Shown here in pieces: positions 44,284-53,816 of a DNA stretch of 64,000 bases. A model generated the notes under the pieces. The model saw only the letters and a list, made by a program, of their open reading frames with translations. It made no database searches and was not told the origin of the DNA. Position numbers and translations under genes: made by a program. Origin of the DNA: Blastomonas sp. SL216 (lineage in GTDB: Bacteria; Pseudomonadota; Alphaproteobacteria; Sphingomonadales; Sphingomonadaceae); assembly GCA_026625625.1 (NCBI GenBank), contig CP113055.1, positions 2,172,501 to 2,236,500 on the forward strand. The letters are read 5' to 3'. Every line of letters begins with the position of its first letter. The stretch's first letter is position 1.

Positions 44284-45387
44284 CTAGCAGCCATCAAGCT
44301 CTGCCAGCAACGTGCCCAGGGCGGCGCGATATTCTTCCGGATCGACCGTGAAATCGAAGTGGCTCGGTCCCCAGGCCCCTTTTTCGCGCATCTGGCTGCT
44401 ATGCCCGGCAAGGCAGGCATAATCGAGGCCCGCCGCATCAGCCAGCGTGTAGTAATATGGGAAGACATGGTCGGTGGGCACCAGTTCCATGACCTTGGTA
44501 CCCGGATGGCAAAGCGCAATATTGGTCAAGCCTGAACCATGCGCACCGACCACCAGTTCAGCTTGCCGGAAATGGCTGAACTCGTCGCTGACACGCGCAT
44601 GATCATAGATTTCGAGCCCCATTTCCCGCGAAATGGCCTCGATCTCTGCCGCGTTCGCGATGAGGCGCTTGCCCAGGCGGGGCACAAAGAGCCGACGGCC
44701 AGCGCAAGCGACAGGCTGAAAAGGGCGCGCGAGCGTATCTGGCACCACGCGCGCATAGTTGCGCCGGGTCCCTGGAAAGGACGTGACCAGCAATCGATCC
44801 GCGACGATTTCGGGCACCCGGTTGGCCCAGACGCACTTGCTCTCGGCGATGCCGAGTGCGCCGAGCATTTGACGGGCAGATTTTGAAGGCGGCTCGTAAA
44901 TATAGACGTGATCGATTGCGTCCAGCGTCCAACCGGCCTTGAGGGCAATGCCAAGCCGCGACACGCCGTCCAGCAGATAATGGCCATAGCTGTCCGAGGC
45001 AAATTCGCACACCAGCGAAAGACAGGTGCCCGCCAACCGCTTTGGCGGACGCAGCGAGAGTATCGAGGGCGAAGAGTAGAGCGCCTGGCCATACCAAGTC
45101 GTTTCCCGGACAACCGTGCCGGATGACGAACAGCATTTGCCGGACCGGCCCGATGCGCGGCCATTGGGCAGTGTATAAACCCCCAGTGCCGGGATCGGAT
45201 CGATCATGCTCGCGAAATCGACGTCCAAGGTGCCAAAACGACGCGGTGGCGTGCGGACACGATCGTCTGCAGCGAACGCCTCGGACCAGCTGTCAGGATG
45301 AGCAGCGCTATATGCAGCGTGCGTCGTGGCAACGCTGCGGGGCGGACGAACAACCGCCTTGGCTACCGCTTTAAGCAAGCCCTTCAT
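44284..45387 (-). CDS. glycosyltransferase family 61 (DUF563) protein
   Basis: A 367-residue protein; the C-terminal half carries the GT61 signature: FSHFRQAELVVGAHGSGLTNIALCHPGTKVMELVP (in pieces), the HGSGLTN turn being the most diagnostic. The upstream SDSYGHYLLDGVSRLG is also typical. Such enzymes transfer sugars to surface polysaccharides or glycans. The gene has lower GC and stands next to an AT-rich gap, suggesting acquisition. No other polysaccharide genes adjoin it. Confidence 0.85.
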   Translation of the reverse strand: MKGLLKAVAKAVVRPPRSVATTHAAYSAAHPDSWSEAFAADDRVRTPPRRFGTLDVDFASMIDPIPALGVYTLPNGRASGRSGKCCSSSGTVVRETTWYGQALYSSPSILSLRPPKRLAGTCLSLVCEFASDSYGHYLLDGVSRLGIALKAGWTLDAIDHVYIYEPPSKSARQMLGALGIAESKCVWANRVPEIVADRLLVTSFPGTRRNYARVVPDTLARPFQPVACAGRRLFVPRLGKRLIANAAEIEAISREMGLEIYDHARVSDEFSHFRQAELVVGAHGSGLTNIALCHPGTKVMELVPTDHVFPYYYTLADAAGLDYACLAGHSSQMREKGAWGPSHFDFTVDPEEYRAALGTLLAELDGC

Positions 45388-45904
45388 GTGCCTCTCTTAC
45401 AACGGACCGGCGCGTTAGCGAACCCCGATCAAGACGGAAACAGCCTTGGCATGGGAGCGCACCTAACCAGGATAAAGGGGGCTAGGGATGCACTGTTGCC
45501 TCTGGCCCGTTACTCCCACGGCAACGAAAATACTGCCATATACCAAGAAAAATCGGACGTATTTTGCCGAGTAGTATTGACAATGATAGCATTATTCAAA
45601 TTAAATATTTAAACTACGCGTGTTTGTAACCGACCGCCAGCGTTGAACGAAAATATAATTGGGCGCTGCGCTAACCAACTTTTCGCCACCGAAACTTGTC
45701 CTCACGAATCGTCAATTTTGCGCGTACAGGCGATTCTCAACGTCCCTTTTTATCGGCTCAAATGAGCGATAATGGACGGTGCCGAGCAGATTTATAACAT
45801 CGAGTGTCTAATAAATTGGACAGGTGGTTATCAACAGTGTTATACACAGGCGTAAGCAATAATGTGGCCAGGGAGCCAACTGCCGGACTGAGGAAAACAC
45901 TGCC
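45388..45904. other. AT-rich intergenic gap with two DnaA-box-like sites
   Basis: This 517-bp stretch is markedly AT-rich for the window (for example the run around 45580-45615) and has no convincing gene. TTATCAACA (45828-45836) and TTATACACA (45840-45848) lie three bases apart; the second fits the DnaA box TTWTNCACA exactly. A few short hairpins occur. It could be the edge of an acquired segment rather than an origin. Confidence 0.5.
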
Positions 45905-46417
45905 ATGCTCGCCGTGATTTATGCTTTGTTTTTCGTCTGTTCTGCGGTTTTTGCTGTGGCAGCTATCCGCCAATCGCTGACTGATCATCAGGATCGGATT
46001 GCAGCGCTGTTTACCGAACAGCGCTCGCAGGATCAGGAAGACATCATCACGGTGACGATCGCGCCAGCCATGGTGTTCATCGCAGCGCCTGCTCCCGATT
46101 TCGCGTCGCGCAATGCGCTCACCATGACACCAAGGGCCTATGCCTTCAGCCGCGCGGGCAAACTCATATGCGCCTCGCTGCCAGCGCCTGCTTCATCGGT
46201 CGGCGGCTTCCGGCTTCGGGGCGATGATAGCGCTGTAGCATGGTCCTCCCAGGGCTCTGGCGGCCTGCCAATGGCCCGCCGATCGCGCCCTGCAGCGGCC
46301 AGCCTTGCCTTGCCGCCCGGCACGAGGCCCTGGCAGCGGCGCCTGTCGGTCATCGTTGGCGCTGCCCATCCCCTCAGGGCCGACTCCACCCGGCTCATGC
46401 TTATTGCAGCACGGTGA
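45905..46417 (+). CDS. hypothetical small membrane-anchored protein
   Basis: The frame codes for 170 residues. The N-terminus MLAVIYALFFVCSAVFAVAAIRQSL is one membrane helix, followed by LTDHQDRIAALFTEQRSQDQEDIITVTI, a charged helix. TGAGGAAA precedes the ATG by about nine bases, supporting the start. The last ~80 residues are low-complexity and overlap the opposite-strand region before the esterase, so the true end may lie earlier or the frame may be damaged. No family known. Confidence 0.5.
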   Translation: MLAVIYALFFVCSAVFAVAAIRQSLTDHQDRIAALFTEQRSQDQEDIITVTIAPAMVFIAAPAPDFASRNALTMTPRAYAFSRAGKLICASLPAPASSVGGFRLRGDDSAVAWSSQGSGGLPMARRSRPAAASLALPPGTRPWQRRLSVIVGAAHPLRADSTRLMLIAAR

Positions 46418-46475
46418 AGCACGCTCTGGGATCCGGTTCCTGCGCGCCCACTTCCAGAAAGCCCGTGAAGCCCCC

Positions 46476-47513
46476 CTATTGCACCACTCGGCTTTCATAG
46501 ACCGGCCTTCCGCCCGGCAGCAGATGCGCGGCCATGAAATCGGCGGTGCGTTTCGCAAGCGACTGGCCATCGACGGTACGGACGAAAAAGCCGCTGCCGT
46601 TGAAGTCATGCCCCGCGCCAGCCAGCGTATAGAAAGTGAAGGGCACACCGACCTGGCGGGCGCGGTCGGTCAGTTCGGTGGCTTCGCTGAAGGATACGGT
46701 GGTGTCCGCGGTCCCATGCATCACGAATAGCGGGGCCTCGCCATTCTGCAGGTCGGTGTCGCGGAACAGCCCCCCCCAGTAATCGACCACCACGCGCGGC
46801 TCGGGCCGGGCAATGCCATAGGGATTCAGCGAATAGGCCGTGTGCAGCACGGTATAGGCGCCGGCGGACGAGCCCCAATAGGCGATGCGGGTGGGATCGA
46901 TGCAGAAGCTCGCAGCATTGGCCTGCATCCAGCGCAGCGCGCGCACCGAATCTTCGACCGCCGCGACAAAGGCCGTCACCCTGGGCGACTGCTGGCTGGG
47001 ATCGAGTGCGCGATAATCGCGTTCGAACGCTGCAAACTCGCTCGAGATGACCGGATTGTCGCCCTGCAGGCGATATTGAATCGAGATCAGGTTGATGCCG
47101 AGCGGAGCCAGCTCATCGGCCATCGCCACGACCTGCTGCCCCTTGCGGCTGCCCCCGACAAAGCCGCCGCCATGGACGTAGAGCACCGTGGGGCGCGGAT
47201 TGGTGCAGCTCTGGTTGGGCCGGTAGCTGTCGAGGAACAGGGGGATAGAGCCGCTGGTGGTCGGACCATCGCCATAGCGGATATCGGCGCTGAGCACCGC
47301 ACCGGTGGGCGGAGGCGATGGCGTCGGGCTGGGCGCGGGCGTGGGTGCCGGGGTTGGCGCGGGCGACGGGGCCGGGGTGCCGGTCGATGGCGGCAATTGC
47401 ACCGGTGCGGTCGGGGACGCCCCGCCACCGCCACATGCCGTCAAACCGCCCAGCAATACCAGGCCGAGCATCAACCCGTGACTGTGCAAATTGCGCTTGA
47501 GACCCGCTTTCAT
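46476..47513 (-). CDS. alpha/beta-hydrolase (esterase) lipoprotein
   Basis: A 345-residue protein. The signal ends in a lipobox LTAC, followed by a Pro-rich PTPAPTPAPSPTPSPPP tether of about 35 residues that lifts the domain off the membrane. The catalytic domain has VLYVHGGGFVGGS (oxyanion HGGG), IAYWGSSAGAYTVLHTA (nucleophile Ser in GxSxG), MHGTADTTV (Asp) and GAGHDF (His): the full triad of the hormone-sensitive-lipase-like/BD-FAE family. It likely de-esterifies a carbohydrate or small ester at the cell surface. Confidence 0.85.
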   Translation of the reverse strand: MKAGLKRNLHSHGLMLGLVLLGGLTACGGGGASPTAPVQLPPSTGTPAPSPAPTPAPTPAPSPTPSPPPTGAVLSADIRYGDGPTTSGSIPLFLDSYRPNQSCTNPRPTVLYVHGGGFVGGSRKGQQVVAMADELAPLGINLISIQYRLQGDNPVISSEFAAFERDYRALDPSQQSPRVTAFVAAVEDSVRALRWMQANAASFCIDPTRIAYWGSSAGAYTVLHTAYSLNPYGIARPEPRVVVDYWGGLFRDTDLQNGEAPLFVMHGTADTTVSFSEATELTDRARQVGVPFTFYTLAGAGHDFNGSGFFVRTVDGQSLAKRTADFMAAHLLPGGRPVYESRVVQ

Positions 47514-47598
47514 GCTGCGCCCTCCGCCGAAGACCGGCAGCATAGGGCCGCGCCAGCATTGCTGTCCAGCCTCCCCAGCGTAGCGATGACCGCGCGGC

Positions 47599-48474
47599 TT
47601 ATTCGAGCGCGGTGATGATCGCGCTGAAGTCCAGCCCCTGCGCGTCCGCCTCGACGAACGCCGCATAGATCGCTTCGGCCCGCTCGCCCATCGGCACGCG
47701 CGCACCGCTCGCCTTGGCGGCTTCGAGCGCGAGGCGCATGTCCTTGAGCATCAGCGCGGCGGCGAAGCCTCCGGCATAGCCGTTGTCGGCGGGGCTGGCG
47801 GGGCCGACGCCGGGGACGGGGCAATAGCTCGTCATCGACCAGCTTTGCCCTGAGGCCTTGGACGAGATATCGTAGAAGGTCTGGAGGTCGAGCCCCAGTT
47901 TCTTCGCCAGCGCAAAGGTCTCGCAAGTCGCGGCCATGGTCGCGCCCAGCAGCATGTTGTTGCAGATCTTCGCCGCCTGGCCTGCGCCATTGTCGCCGGC
48001 ATGGATCACCGCCTTGCCCATATCGGCGAGGATCGGTTCGGCGCGGGCAAAACCGTCCGCGCTGCCGCCAACCATGAAGGTGAGCGTGCCGCCATTGGCC
48101 GCCGCGATTCCGCCCGAGACCGGGGCATCGACCGCCTCCAGCCCGCGCGCCTTGGCAGCGCTCGCGACATCGCGCGCGGTATCGACATCGATAGTCGAAC
48201 AATCGATCAGCAGCGTGCCCGCCCTAGCCGCGCCGAACACGGTGTCTTTGTACACGGCCGCGACATGCTTGCCCGCGGGCAGCATGGTGACGACGACATC
48301 CGCCTCGCTCACCGCCTGCACCGCGTCGGACACCGGATGGCACCCGGCGGCCCCGGCGCGCGCCAGCGCCTCGCCCGACAGGTCGAACGCGATGACCCTG
48401 TGCCCGGCCTTGGCGAGGTTCGCCGCCATGCCACCGCCCATATTGCCCAGGCCGATAAATCCGATGGTCGCCAT
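47599..48474 (-). CDS. mmsB: 3-hydroxyisobutyrate dehydrogenase
   Basis: Valine degradation: oxidises 3-hydroxyisobutyrate to methylmalonate semialdehyde with NAD. The 291-residue protein has GFIGLGNMGGGMAANLAKAG (the Rossmann loop), DAPVSGGIAAANGGTLTFMVGG (substrate loop) and GAGQAAKICNNMLLG with the catalytic Lys. It is the last gene of the mmsA / VOC / mmsB set on the minus strand. Confidence 0.93.
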   Translation of the reverse strand: MATIGFIGLGNMGGGMAANLAKAGHRVIAFDLSGEALARAGAAGCHPVSDAVQAVSEADVVVTMLPAGKHVAAVYKDTVFGAARAGTLLIDCSTIDVDTARDVASAAKARGLEAVDAPVSGGIAAANGGTLTFMVGGSADGFARAEPILADMGKAVIHAGDNGAGQAAKICNNMLLGATMAATCETFALAKKLGLDLQTFYDISSKASGQSWSMTSYCPVPGVGPASPADNGYAGGFAAALMLKDMRLALEAAKASGARVPMGERAEAIYAAFVEADAQGLDFSAIITALE

Positions 48475-48882
48475 TCAAGTCTCTCCGCTATCTTCAAGCG
48501 CGTCTGCGCGCGCTTCGATCAAATCCCATCGGTTGCCGTAAAGATCGGCAAACACCGCGACCTTGCCATAGACCTCGTGGCGCGGCGCTTCGGCAAAGGC
48601 GACGCCCGCCGCGACCATGCGCGCATGATCAGCGTCAAAGTCGGATGTGTGGACGAAATAGGCCACGCGCCCGCCTGCCGCCCTGCCGACTGCAGCCAGT
48701 TGCTCCTCGGATGTGGCTCGAGCAAGCAGCAGCTGCCCGCCATGCGCACCACCGACCCGGACCCAGCGCTTGCCGCCGCCCAGATCGCTGTCCTCGAACA
48801 CGCGCCAATCCAGCGCCGCAGTGAACCAGGCGATGGCCTCGTCATAATCGCGGACCAGATAGGCGCTATAGGCAAGCTGCAC
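48475..48882 (-). CDS. VOC (glyoxalase/dioxygenase-like) family protein
   Basis: A 135-residue protein with one vicinal-oxygen-chelate domain: LVRDYDEAIAWFTAALDWRVFEDSDLG at the start and VYGKVAVFADLYGNRWDLIE at the end (E121 would be a metal ligand). Starts at GTG 48880-48882, 15 bp from the end of mmsA; a GGAG box lies about ten bases before. It ends directly at the mmsB start, so it is in the same operon. Substrate unknown. Confidence 0.8.
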   Translation of the reverse strand: MQLAYSAYLVRDYDEAIAWFTAALDWRVFEDSDLGGGKRWVRVGGAHGGQLLLARATSEEQLAAVGRAAGGRVAYFVHTSDFDADHARMVAAGVAFAEAPRHEVYGKVAVFADLYGNRWDLIEARADALEDSGET

Positions 48883-48897
48883 GGTCAGGCGCTCCGC

Positions 48898-50397
48898 TCA
48901 ACCCATGGTCGGGATGACAAAGGCGTTGCCGCCATCCACCGCGCCATCAGGCCAGCGCGCGGTCACGGTCTTGATCTTGGTCCAGAACTTGACGCCTTCC
49001 ATGCCGTGCTGGTTGGTGTCACCAAAGGCGCTGCGCTTCCAGCCGCCAAAGGTGTGGTACGCCACCGGCACCGGGATCGGCACGTTGATTCCGACCATGC
49101 CGACATTGACGCGCGCGGCGAACTCGCGCGCGGCATGGCCGTTGCGGGTGAAGATCGCAACGCCATTGCCATATTGGTGCTTGCTGGGCAGCGCGACGGC
49201 TTCCTCGAAATCCTTCGCGCGGACGATCTGCAGCACGGGGCCGAAAATCTCTTCCTTGTAGCTTTCCATGTCGGTGGTCACGCGGTCGAACAGCGTGGGG
49301 CCGACGAAAAATCCGTTTTCATGCCCCTGCAGCGTGAAGCCGCGGCCGTCGACGACCAGCTCGCCGCCCTCGTCGATACAGGTCTGGATCCAGCCTTCGA
49401 CCTTCGCCTTGTGCGCGGCGGTGACCACCGGGCCGTAATCGGCATCGGGATCGGACGAGACGCCGAGGCGCAGCTGCTCGATTGCGGGAATCAGCTTGGC
49501 GCGCAGGCGATCTGCCGTCTCGTCGCCCACGGGGACGACCACGGGCAGCGCCATGCAGCGCTCGCCCGCCGAACCAAAGGCCGCGCCCGCAAGGTCCTTG
49601 ACCACCTGGTCGAGGTCCGCATCGGGCATGACGATGCCATGGTTCTTCGCGCCGCCCATCGCCTGCACGCGCTTGCCCGCCGCGACACCGCGCTGATACA
49701 GGTAATGCGCAACATCGGACGATCCGACGAACGACACGCCCGCGATCGCCGGGTGATCGAGGATCGCGTCGACCATTTCCTTGTCGCCATGCACGACCTG
49801 CAGGATGCCATCGGGCAGGCCCGCTTCGCTCATCAGCTCGGCCAGGCGCACCGGCACCGAGGGGTCACGCTCGGACGGCTTGAGGATGAAGGCGTTGCCC
49901 GTCGCGATCGCGGGGCCGAACATCCACATCGGGATCATCGCGGGGAAGTTGAACGGCGTGATGCCAGCGCCGATGCCGATCGGCAGGCGCATCGAATAGA
50001 CGTCGATGCCCGGGCCTGCGCCGTGGGTATATTCGCCCTTCACCGCATGCGGGATACCGCAGCAGAATTCGATGACTTCCAGCCCGCGCTGGATATCGCC
50101 CTTGGCATCGGCATGGACCTTGCCATGCTCGCTCGAGAGCAGAGCGGCGAGCTCGTCGATATGCGCCTCGACCAGCTCCTTGAACTTGAACATCACGCGG
50201 GCGCGGCGCTGCGGGTTGGTCGCGGCCCAGGCGGGCTGCGCGGCGAGCGCGGCATCGACCGCAGCATCGAGCACGGCAGCGCTGCCCAGATCGACCTTCG
50301 CCTGTACCGTGCCGCTATTGGGATCGAAAATGTCGGACTGGCGGGTGCTGGCGGGGGCGGTAACGCCGGGGGCCAGGCGGTGGGTGACGGTGCGCAT
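48898..50397 (-). CDS. mmsA: CoA-acylating methylmalonate-semialdehyde dehydrogenase
   Basis: Converts methylmalonate semialdehyde to propionyl-CoA in valine and inositol catabolism. The 499-residue aldehyde dehydrogenase has TPFNFPAMIPMWMFGPAIATGNAFILKPSE (in pieces), GAAFGSAGERCMALPV with the catalytic Cys, and FGPVLQIVRAKDFEEA. The ATG at 50397 has GGAGAGC upstream; the frame runs further but without homology. First gene of the mmsA / VOC / mmsB operon, facing the LysR gene. Confidence 0.95.
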   Translation of the reverse strand: MRTVTHRLAPGVTAPASTRQSDIFDPNSGTVQAKVDLGSAAVLDAAVDAALAAQPAWAATNPQRRARVMFKFKELVEAHIDELAALLSSEHGKVHADAKGDIQRGLEVIEFCCGIPHAVKGEYTHGAGPGIDVYSMRLPIGIGAGITPFNFPAMIPMWMFGPAIATGNAFILKPSERDPSVPVRLAELMSEAGLPDGILQVVHGDKEMVDAILDHPAIAGVSFVGSSDVAHYLYQRGVAAGKRVQAMGGAKNHGIVMPDADLDQVVKDLAGAAFGSAGERCMALPVVVPVGDETADRLRAKLIPAIEQLRLGVSSDPDADYGPVVTAAHKAKVEGWIQTCIDEGGELVVDGRGFTLQGHENGFFVGPTLFDRVTTDMESYKEEIFGPVLQIVRAKDFEEAVALPSKHQYGNGVAIFTRNGHAAREFAARVNVGMVGINVPIPVPVAYHTFGGWKRSAFGDTNQHGMEGVKFWTKIKTVTARWPDGAVDGGNAFVIPTMG

Positions 50398-50513
50398 CGA
50401 TGCTCTCCTGTGCAAAGCCGTATCTTTGCCCGGCGCAATAGCTTCTGGCATTCATGCAAGCAATTGCGTAAAAACGTCACAGCAAGCTGCATAAATACAA
50501 TGGCGGGAGCAGG

Positions 50514-51431
50514 GTGAACGATGGGCCGGACGGGCGCATGAACTGGGACGATCTGCGCATCTTCCTGATGCTGGCGCGCGCCGGATCGGTGGCAGAGGCC
50601 GCGCGGCGGCTGGAGATCGACCCGACCACGGTCGCACGCAGGCTGCAACGGCTGTCGGGCGATCTGCAATCGACGCTGTTCGAAGCGAGCGGCAAGGGCA
50701 TTGCGCTCACCGAACATGGCCGCAAGCTGCTGCATTATGCGGAGGGCGCGGAACAATCGCTGGTCGATGCGCGCACCGAGCTGACCGGCGAGCAGACGGT
50801 GTTTGCGGGCACCATAAGGGTGAGCGTTGCCGAGGGCTTTGCCGCCTGGGTGATCAGCCGCAACCTGGCCGATTTCCACCGCCAGCACCCCGCGATCCGC
50901 ATCGAGCTGGTCGCAACCAACGGCTTCCTCAACCCCTCCAAGCGCGAGGCGGACCTGGCAATCATGCTCTCGCGCCCGACCGCGGGGCCACTCAAGGTCC
51001 GCAAGCTGGTCGACTATCAGCTCGGCGTCTATGCAGGCCGCGACTATCTCGCCAATGCCGGGCCGATTGCGTCGGTCGAGGACCTGCGCCGTCACCCGCT
51101 GATCGGCTATATCCCCGATTTCATCTATGCCGACGAGCTGCGCTATCTCGACGAGATCGGCCCCGGCCTGGAACCGGTGCTGACCAGCTCGAGCATCAAC
51201 GTCCAGCACAGCCTGATCGCCTCGGGCGCGGGCGTGGGGATTCTCCCGTGCTTCATCGGCGAACAGAATGCGCGGCTGGAGCGGGTGCTGGCGGGAAGCG
51301 TCGCGATCCATCGCAGCTTCTGGCTGGTCGTGCATCGCGACATGCGCAAGCTCGCGCGGGTCGATGCGTTCATCCGCTGGCTCGACGCGCTGGCGGAGCG
51401 GATCGCGCCGGTGATGGGGGAGGATGGATGA
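50514..51431 (+). CDS. LysR-family regulator, divergent to mmsA
   Basis: A 305-residue LysR protein with DDLRIFLMLARAGSVAEAARRLEIDPTTVARRLQRL (in pieces) and an effector domain ending SASGAGVGILPCFIGEQN-like. The GTG start has GGAG five bases before it; an ATG at 50538 is possible. Divergent from mmsA across a 116-bp gap, so it very likely regulates the mms operon. Confidence 0.88.
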   Translation: MNDGPDGRMNWDDLRIFLMLARAGSVAEAARRLEIDPTTVARRLQRLSGDLQSTLFEASGKGIALTEHGRKLLHYAEGAEQSLVDARTELTGEQTVFAGTIRVSVAEGFAAWVISRNLADFHRQHPAIRIELVATNGFLNPSKREADLAIMLSRPTAGPLKVRKLVDYQLGVYAGRDYLANAGPIASVEDLRRHPLIGYIPDFIYADELRYLDEIGPGLEPVLTSSSINVQHSLIASGAGVGILPCFIGEQNARLERVLAGSVAIHRSFWLVVHRDMRKLARVDAFIRWLDALAERIAPVMGEDG

Positions 51432-51591
51432 GCATGAATCGACGGGCAGCCAGATTTCCAGCTTTGCACCGGCGACCTTGCATATGGTCTGCAATATCGT
51501 GATCTGCTTTGGTGACTGCGGACAGGGTGGCTTCGCGGTTGACCTCGCCCGCTCCAAACCATAGCCCTGTAGGTAACGGACCGGGGGGACT

Positions 51592-52605
51592 ATGGCCGAC
51601 ACATCAGCCGCTGAAGCAGTTCGCACCAAGGCGGACATCATCTATGTGCTGTTTTGGTTGATTGCCGTTCCGCTCGTGCTCGTCCTCACGGTCGTTATCA
51701 GCAGCCTGGTAGAGGACAGTACGTGGAGCATTGTTACGGCCATCGTCACCTTTCTGTTTGCCAGCGGGTTTGCCCTCACCTCCTTCGAGAGCCTTCGCAA
51801 TCGCCAGAGACAATCGGAATACGCTTTGCGGTATCCAGGCTTTCGAGGCGCGACCTTTCCCGTTTACTATCTTCTGAAATGTGAGGGTGGTGCCGACACG
51901 GTCGAGTTTGATAATCAAGATGCGATCTATTCGCTTGCTGAAGCTCAAGACGAACTGTTTTTCCTCCGCAACAAGCGACCGGACGATATCGAAAGAATGC
52001 CTTTGGGTGAGCTTGTCACGGTCCGGGGCTGGTCAAAACCGCTTGCGATCCCCCTTCATGAAGTTGTCGATGTGACGGTCATCGAACGGAGCGATGAAGA
52101 AATTGCCAGCAGCTCTATCGATCATCGAGATTTTGCCGAGCGGCTTGGCTCCCAGATCGCACAGCAGCTCACCGGCACGAAGATCAAAACGACCATCATT
52201 CCCTATGCCGCATTTGTGGTAATCACGTTGCGCAAGGAACGTGGTACCGGCATCATCTTGCTTGCAGTCCCGACTACGGTCACGGCTGCCGCCCTGAAAA
52301 CCATGGGCGAACGAATTCAAGACGATGACTATGAACTGCCCTGGTTGATCGGCGCGGCTGTCGATGCCGCGGTGAGTGAAGTGCAAGATCAGGCACCTGA
52401 CGAAATCGGCGATCTGACGAATGAAACGCTCGGCCAAGGCGTTCAGACAGCGGCCGAAATAGGCGGAGCCGTAAGCGAAGCCTTGGGTTGGCTAGATCCG
52501 GATGCCGCAACCATTTCCAGTACGTCCGGCGCCCGTGGACGCCAGATGGCGCGCCTTATTGCGCTGCGTATCAATCAGCGGAGCGGGCGCATCGCGGTTC
52601 ATTGA
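51592..52605 (+). CDS. membrane protein of unknown function
   Basis: A 337-residue protein I cannot place. Residues ~14-36 and ~45-64 are membrane helices (VLFWLIAVPLVLVLTVVI and WSIVTAIVTFLFASGFALT); the rest is soluble, with an acidic middle (DELFFLRNKRPDDIERMPLGELVTV) and a C-terminal helix-rich part. It lacks family motifs. Codon use and GC are lower than neighbours. The preceding 160 bp hold a possible decayed regulator (see findings). Transferred origin is plausible. Confidence 0.55.
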   Translation: MADTSAAEAVRTKADIIYVLFWLIAVPLVLVLTVVISSLVEDSTWSIVTAIVTFLFASGFALTSFESLRNRQRQSEYALRYPGFRGATFPVYYLLKCEGGADTVEFDNQDAIYSLAEAQDELFFLRNKRPDDIERMPLGELVTVRGWSKPLAIPLHEVVDVTVIERSDEEIASSSIDHRDFAERLGSQIAQQLTGTKIKTTIIPYAAFVVITLRKERGTGIILLAVPTTVTAAALKTMGERIQDDDYELPWLIGAAVDAAVSEVQDQAPDEIGDLTNETLGQGVQTAAEIGGAVSEALGWLDPDAATISSTSGARGRQMARLIALRINQRSGRIAVH

Positions 52606-52633
52606 CCAGCTGTCGCGGGCCAATGCTTATCCC

Positions 52634-53755
52634 TCAAGGCACCACCACCTGCCGGATCGCCGTCCCGCTCGCCAGTTCATCGAACAGCGCGTTGATCTCT
52701 GACAGCGGGCTCACCGAGCTCAGCAGCTTCTCCACCGGCATGCGTCCGGCGCGCCACAGGGCGATGTAGCGCGGGATGTCGCGCGAGGGGATGGCGTTGC
52801 CCATATAGCTGCCCATCAGCGTCTTGCCGTCGCCGACCAGCGACACGGCGGGGATCGAAAGCATGTCCGCCGGGTTCGGAAGCCCCACGGTGACGATCCG
52901 CCCGCCGCGCCGCGCGAGGCCATAGGCTTTTGCCAGCACCGGGGCCTTGCCGACGGTTTCGATCACCAGATCGGGCTTGCGGCCCAAGGCTGCGACCACC
53001 GCCTCTTCGCCATCCTCGGGAGGCACAGCGGCCATTGCGCCCAGTTCCAGCGCCAGCGCGCGCTTGGTGGGCATGGGGTCGATCGCGATCACCGGATGCG
53101 CACCGCCCGCGATCGCGGCCATCAGCGCAGCGAGGCCGACGCCGCCCAGGCCATAGACGACGACGCTCTCGCCTGCGCGCAAGGCTCCACCGTTGAGCAC
53201 CGCGCCCGCGCCGGTCAGCACCGCACAGCCGAAGAGCGCAGCGATCTCCACCGGAATGTCGCTGTCGATCTTCACCGCCGAGCGCCGGTCGACCACGGCA
53301 TGCGTCGCGAAGGCCGAGGAGCCCAGATGATGCTGCACCGGCACGCCGTTCTCGGACAATCGCCGCTCGCCGCCCAGCAGCGTCCCCGCGCCGTTCGCCG
53401 CGGCGCCATTGCCGCAGAGATAGCCCTCGCCCGAATGGCAGCTGGGGCAATATCCGCACAGAGGCAGGAAGCTCAGCACCACGCGGTCACCGGCGGCGAA
53501 ATGCTGCGCAGCAATCGCGCCGGGCTCGAGCACTGTCGCCACCGCCTCATGCCCCAAAGCCATCGGCATCGGGCGCGGGCGGTCGCCGTTGATCACGGAA
53601 AGGTCGCTATGGCAGAGCCCAGCAGCCTCGATCTTCACCAGCATCTCGTCCGCTCCTGGCGGGGCGAGATCGACCTCGGCCAGGCGCAGCGGGCGGGTGT
53701 CGGCATAGGGGCCCTTGTGGCCGATGCGGTCGAGAATGGTCGCGGTGATCTTCAT
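52634..53755 (-). CDS. zinc-dependent alcohol dehydrogenase (class III-like MDR)
   Basis: A 373-residue MDR enzyme. Catalytic zinc: LCHSDLSVI (Cys46-like) and GHEAVATV (His67-like); structural zinc: CGYCPSCHSGEGYLC (four Cys); cofactor loop VYGLGGVGLAAL. It oxidises an alcohol with NAD(P); the substrate (formaldehyde-glutathione, long-chain or aromatic alcohol) cannot be told from sequence alone. It ends 28 bp from the convergent unknown membrane protein gene and follows the M20-like gene by 61 bp. Confidence 0.92.
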   Translation of the reverse strand: MKITATILDRIGHKGPYADTRPLRLAEVDLAPPGADEMLVKIEAAGLCHSDLSVINGDRPRPMPMALGHEAVATVLEPGAIAAQHFAAGDRVVLSFLPLCGYCPSCHSGEGYLCGNGAAANGAGTLLGGERRLSENGVPVQHHLGSSAFATHAVVDRRSAVKIDSDIPVEIAALFGCAVLTGAGAVLNGGALRAGESVVVYGLGGVGLAALMAAIAGGAHPVIAIDPMPTKRALALELGAMAAVPPEDGEEAVVAALGRKPDLVIETVGKAPVLAKAYGLARRGGRIVTVGLPNPADMLSIPAVSLVGDGKTLMGSYMGNAIPSRDIPRYIALWRAGRMPVEKLLSSVSPLSEINALFDELASGTAIRQVVVP

Positions 53756-53816
53756 AAGCTCACCTCATGCCGTCTCGCCCGCCCGCCCGCAAGCGCCGCG
53801 CCGCCTCCTCGCCCGA

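Noticed and set aside
45820-45850. Chromosomal replication origin
   Set aside because: Only one exact and one near DnaA box, with no dnaA, hemE, parAB or gidA-type neighbours; kept only as a weak observation.
48001-50517. Open frame of ~838 codons on the plus strand
   Set aside because: It lies opposite mmsB, the VOC gene and mmsA, has no domain signature and shadow-type composition; three good genes explain the DNA.
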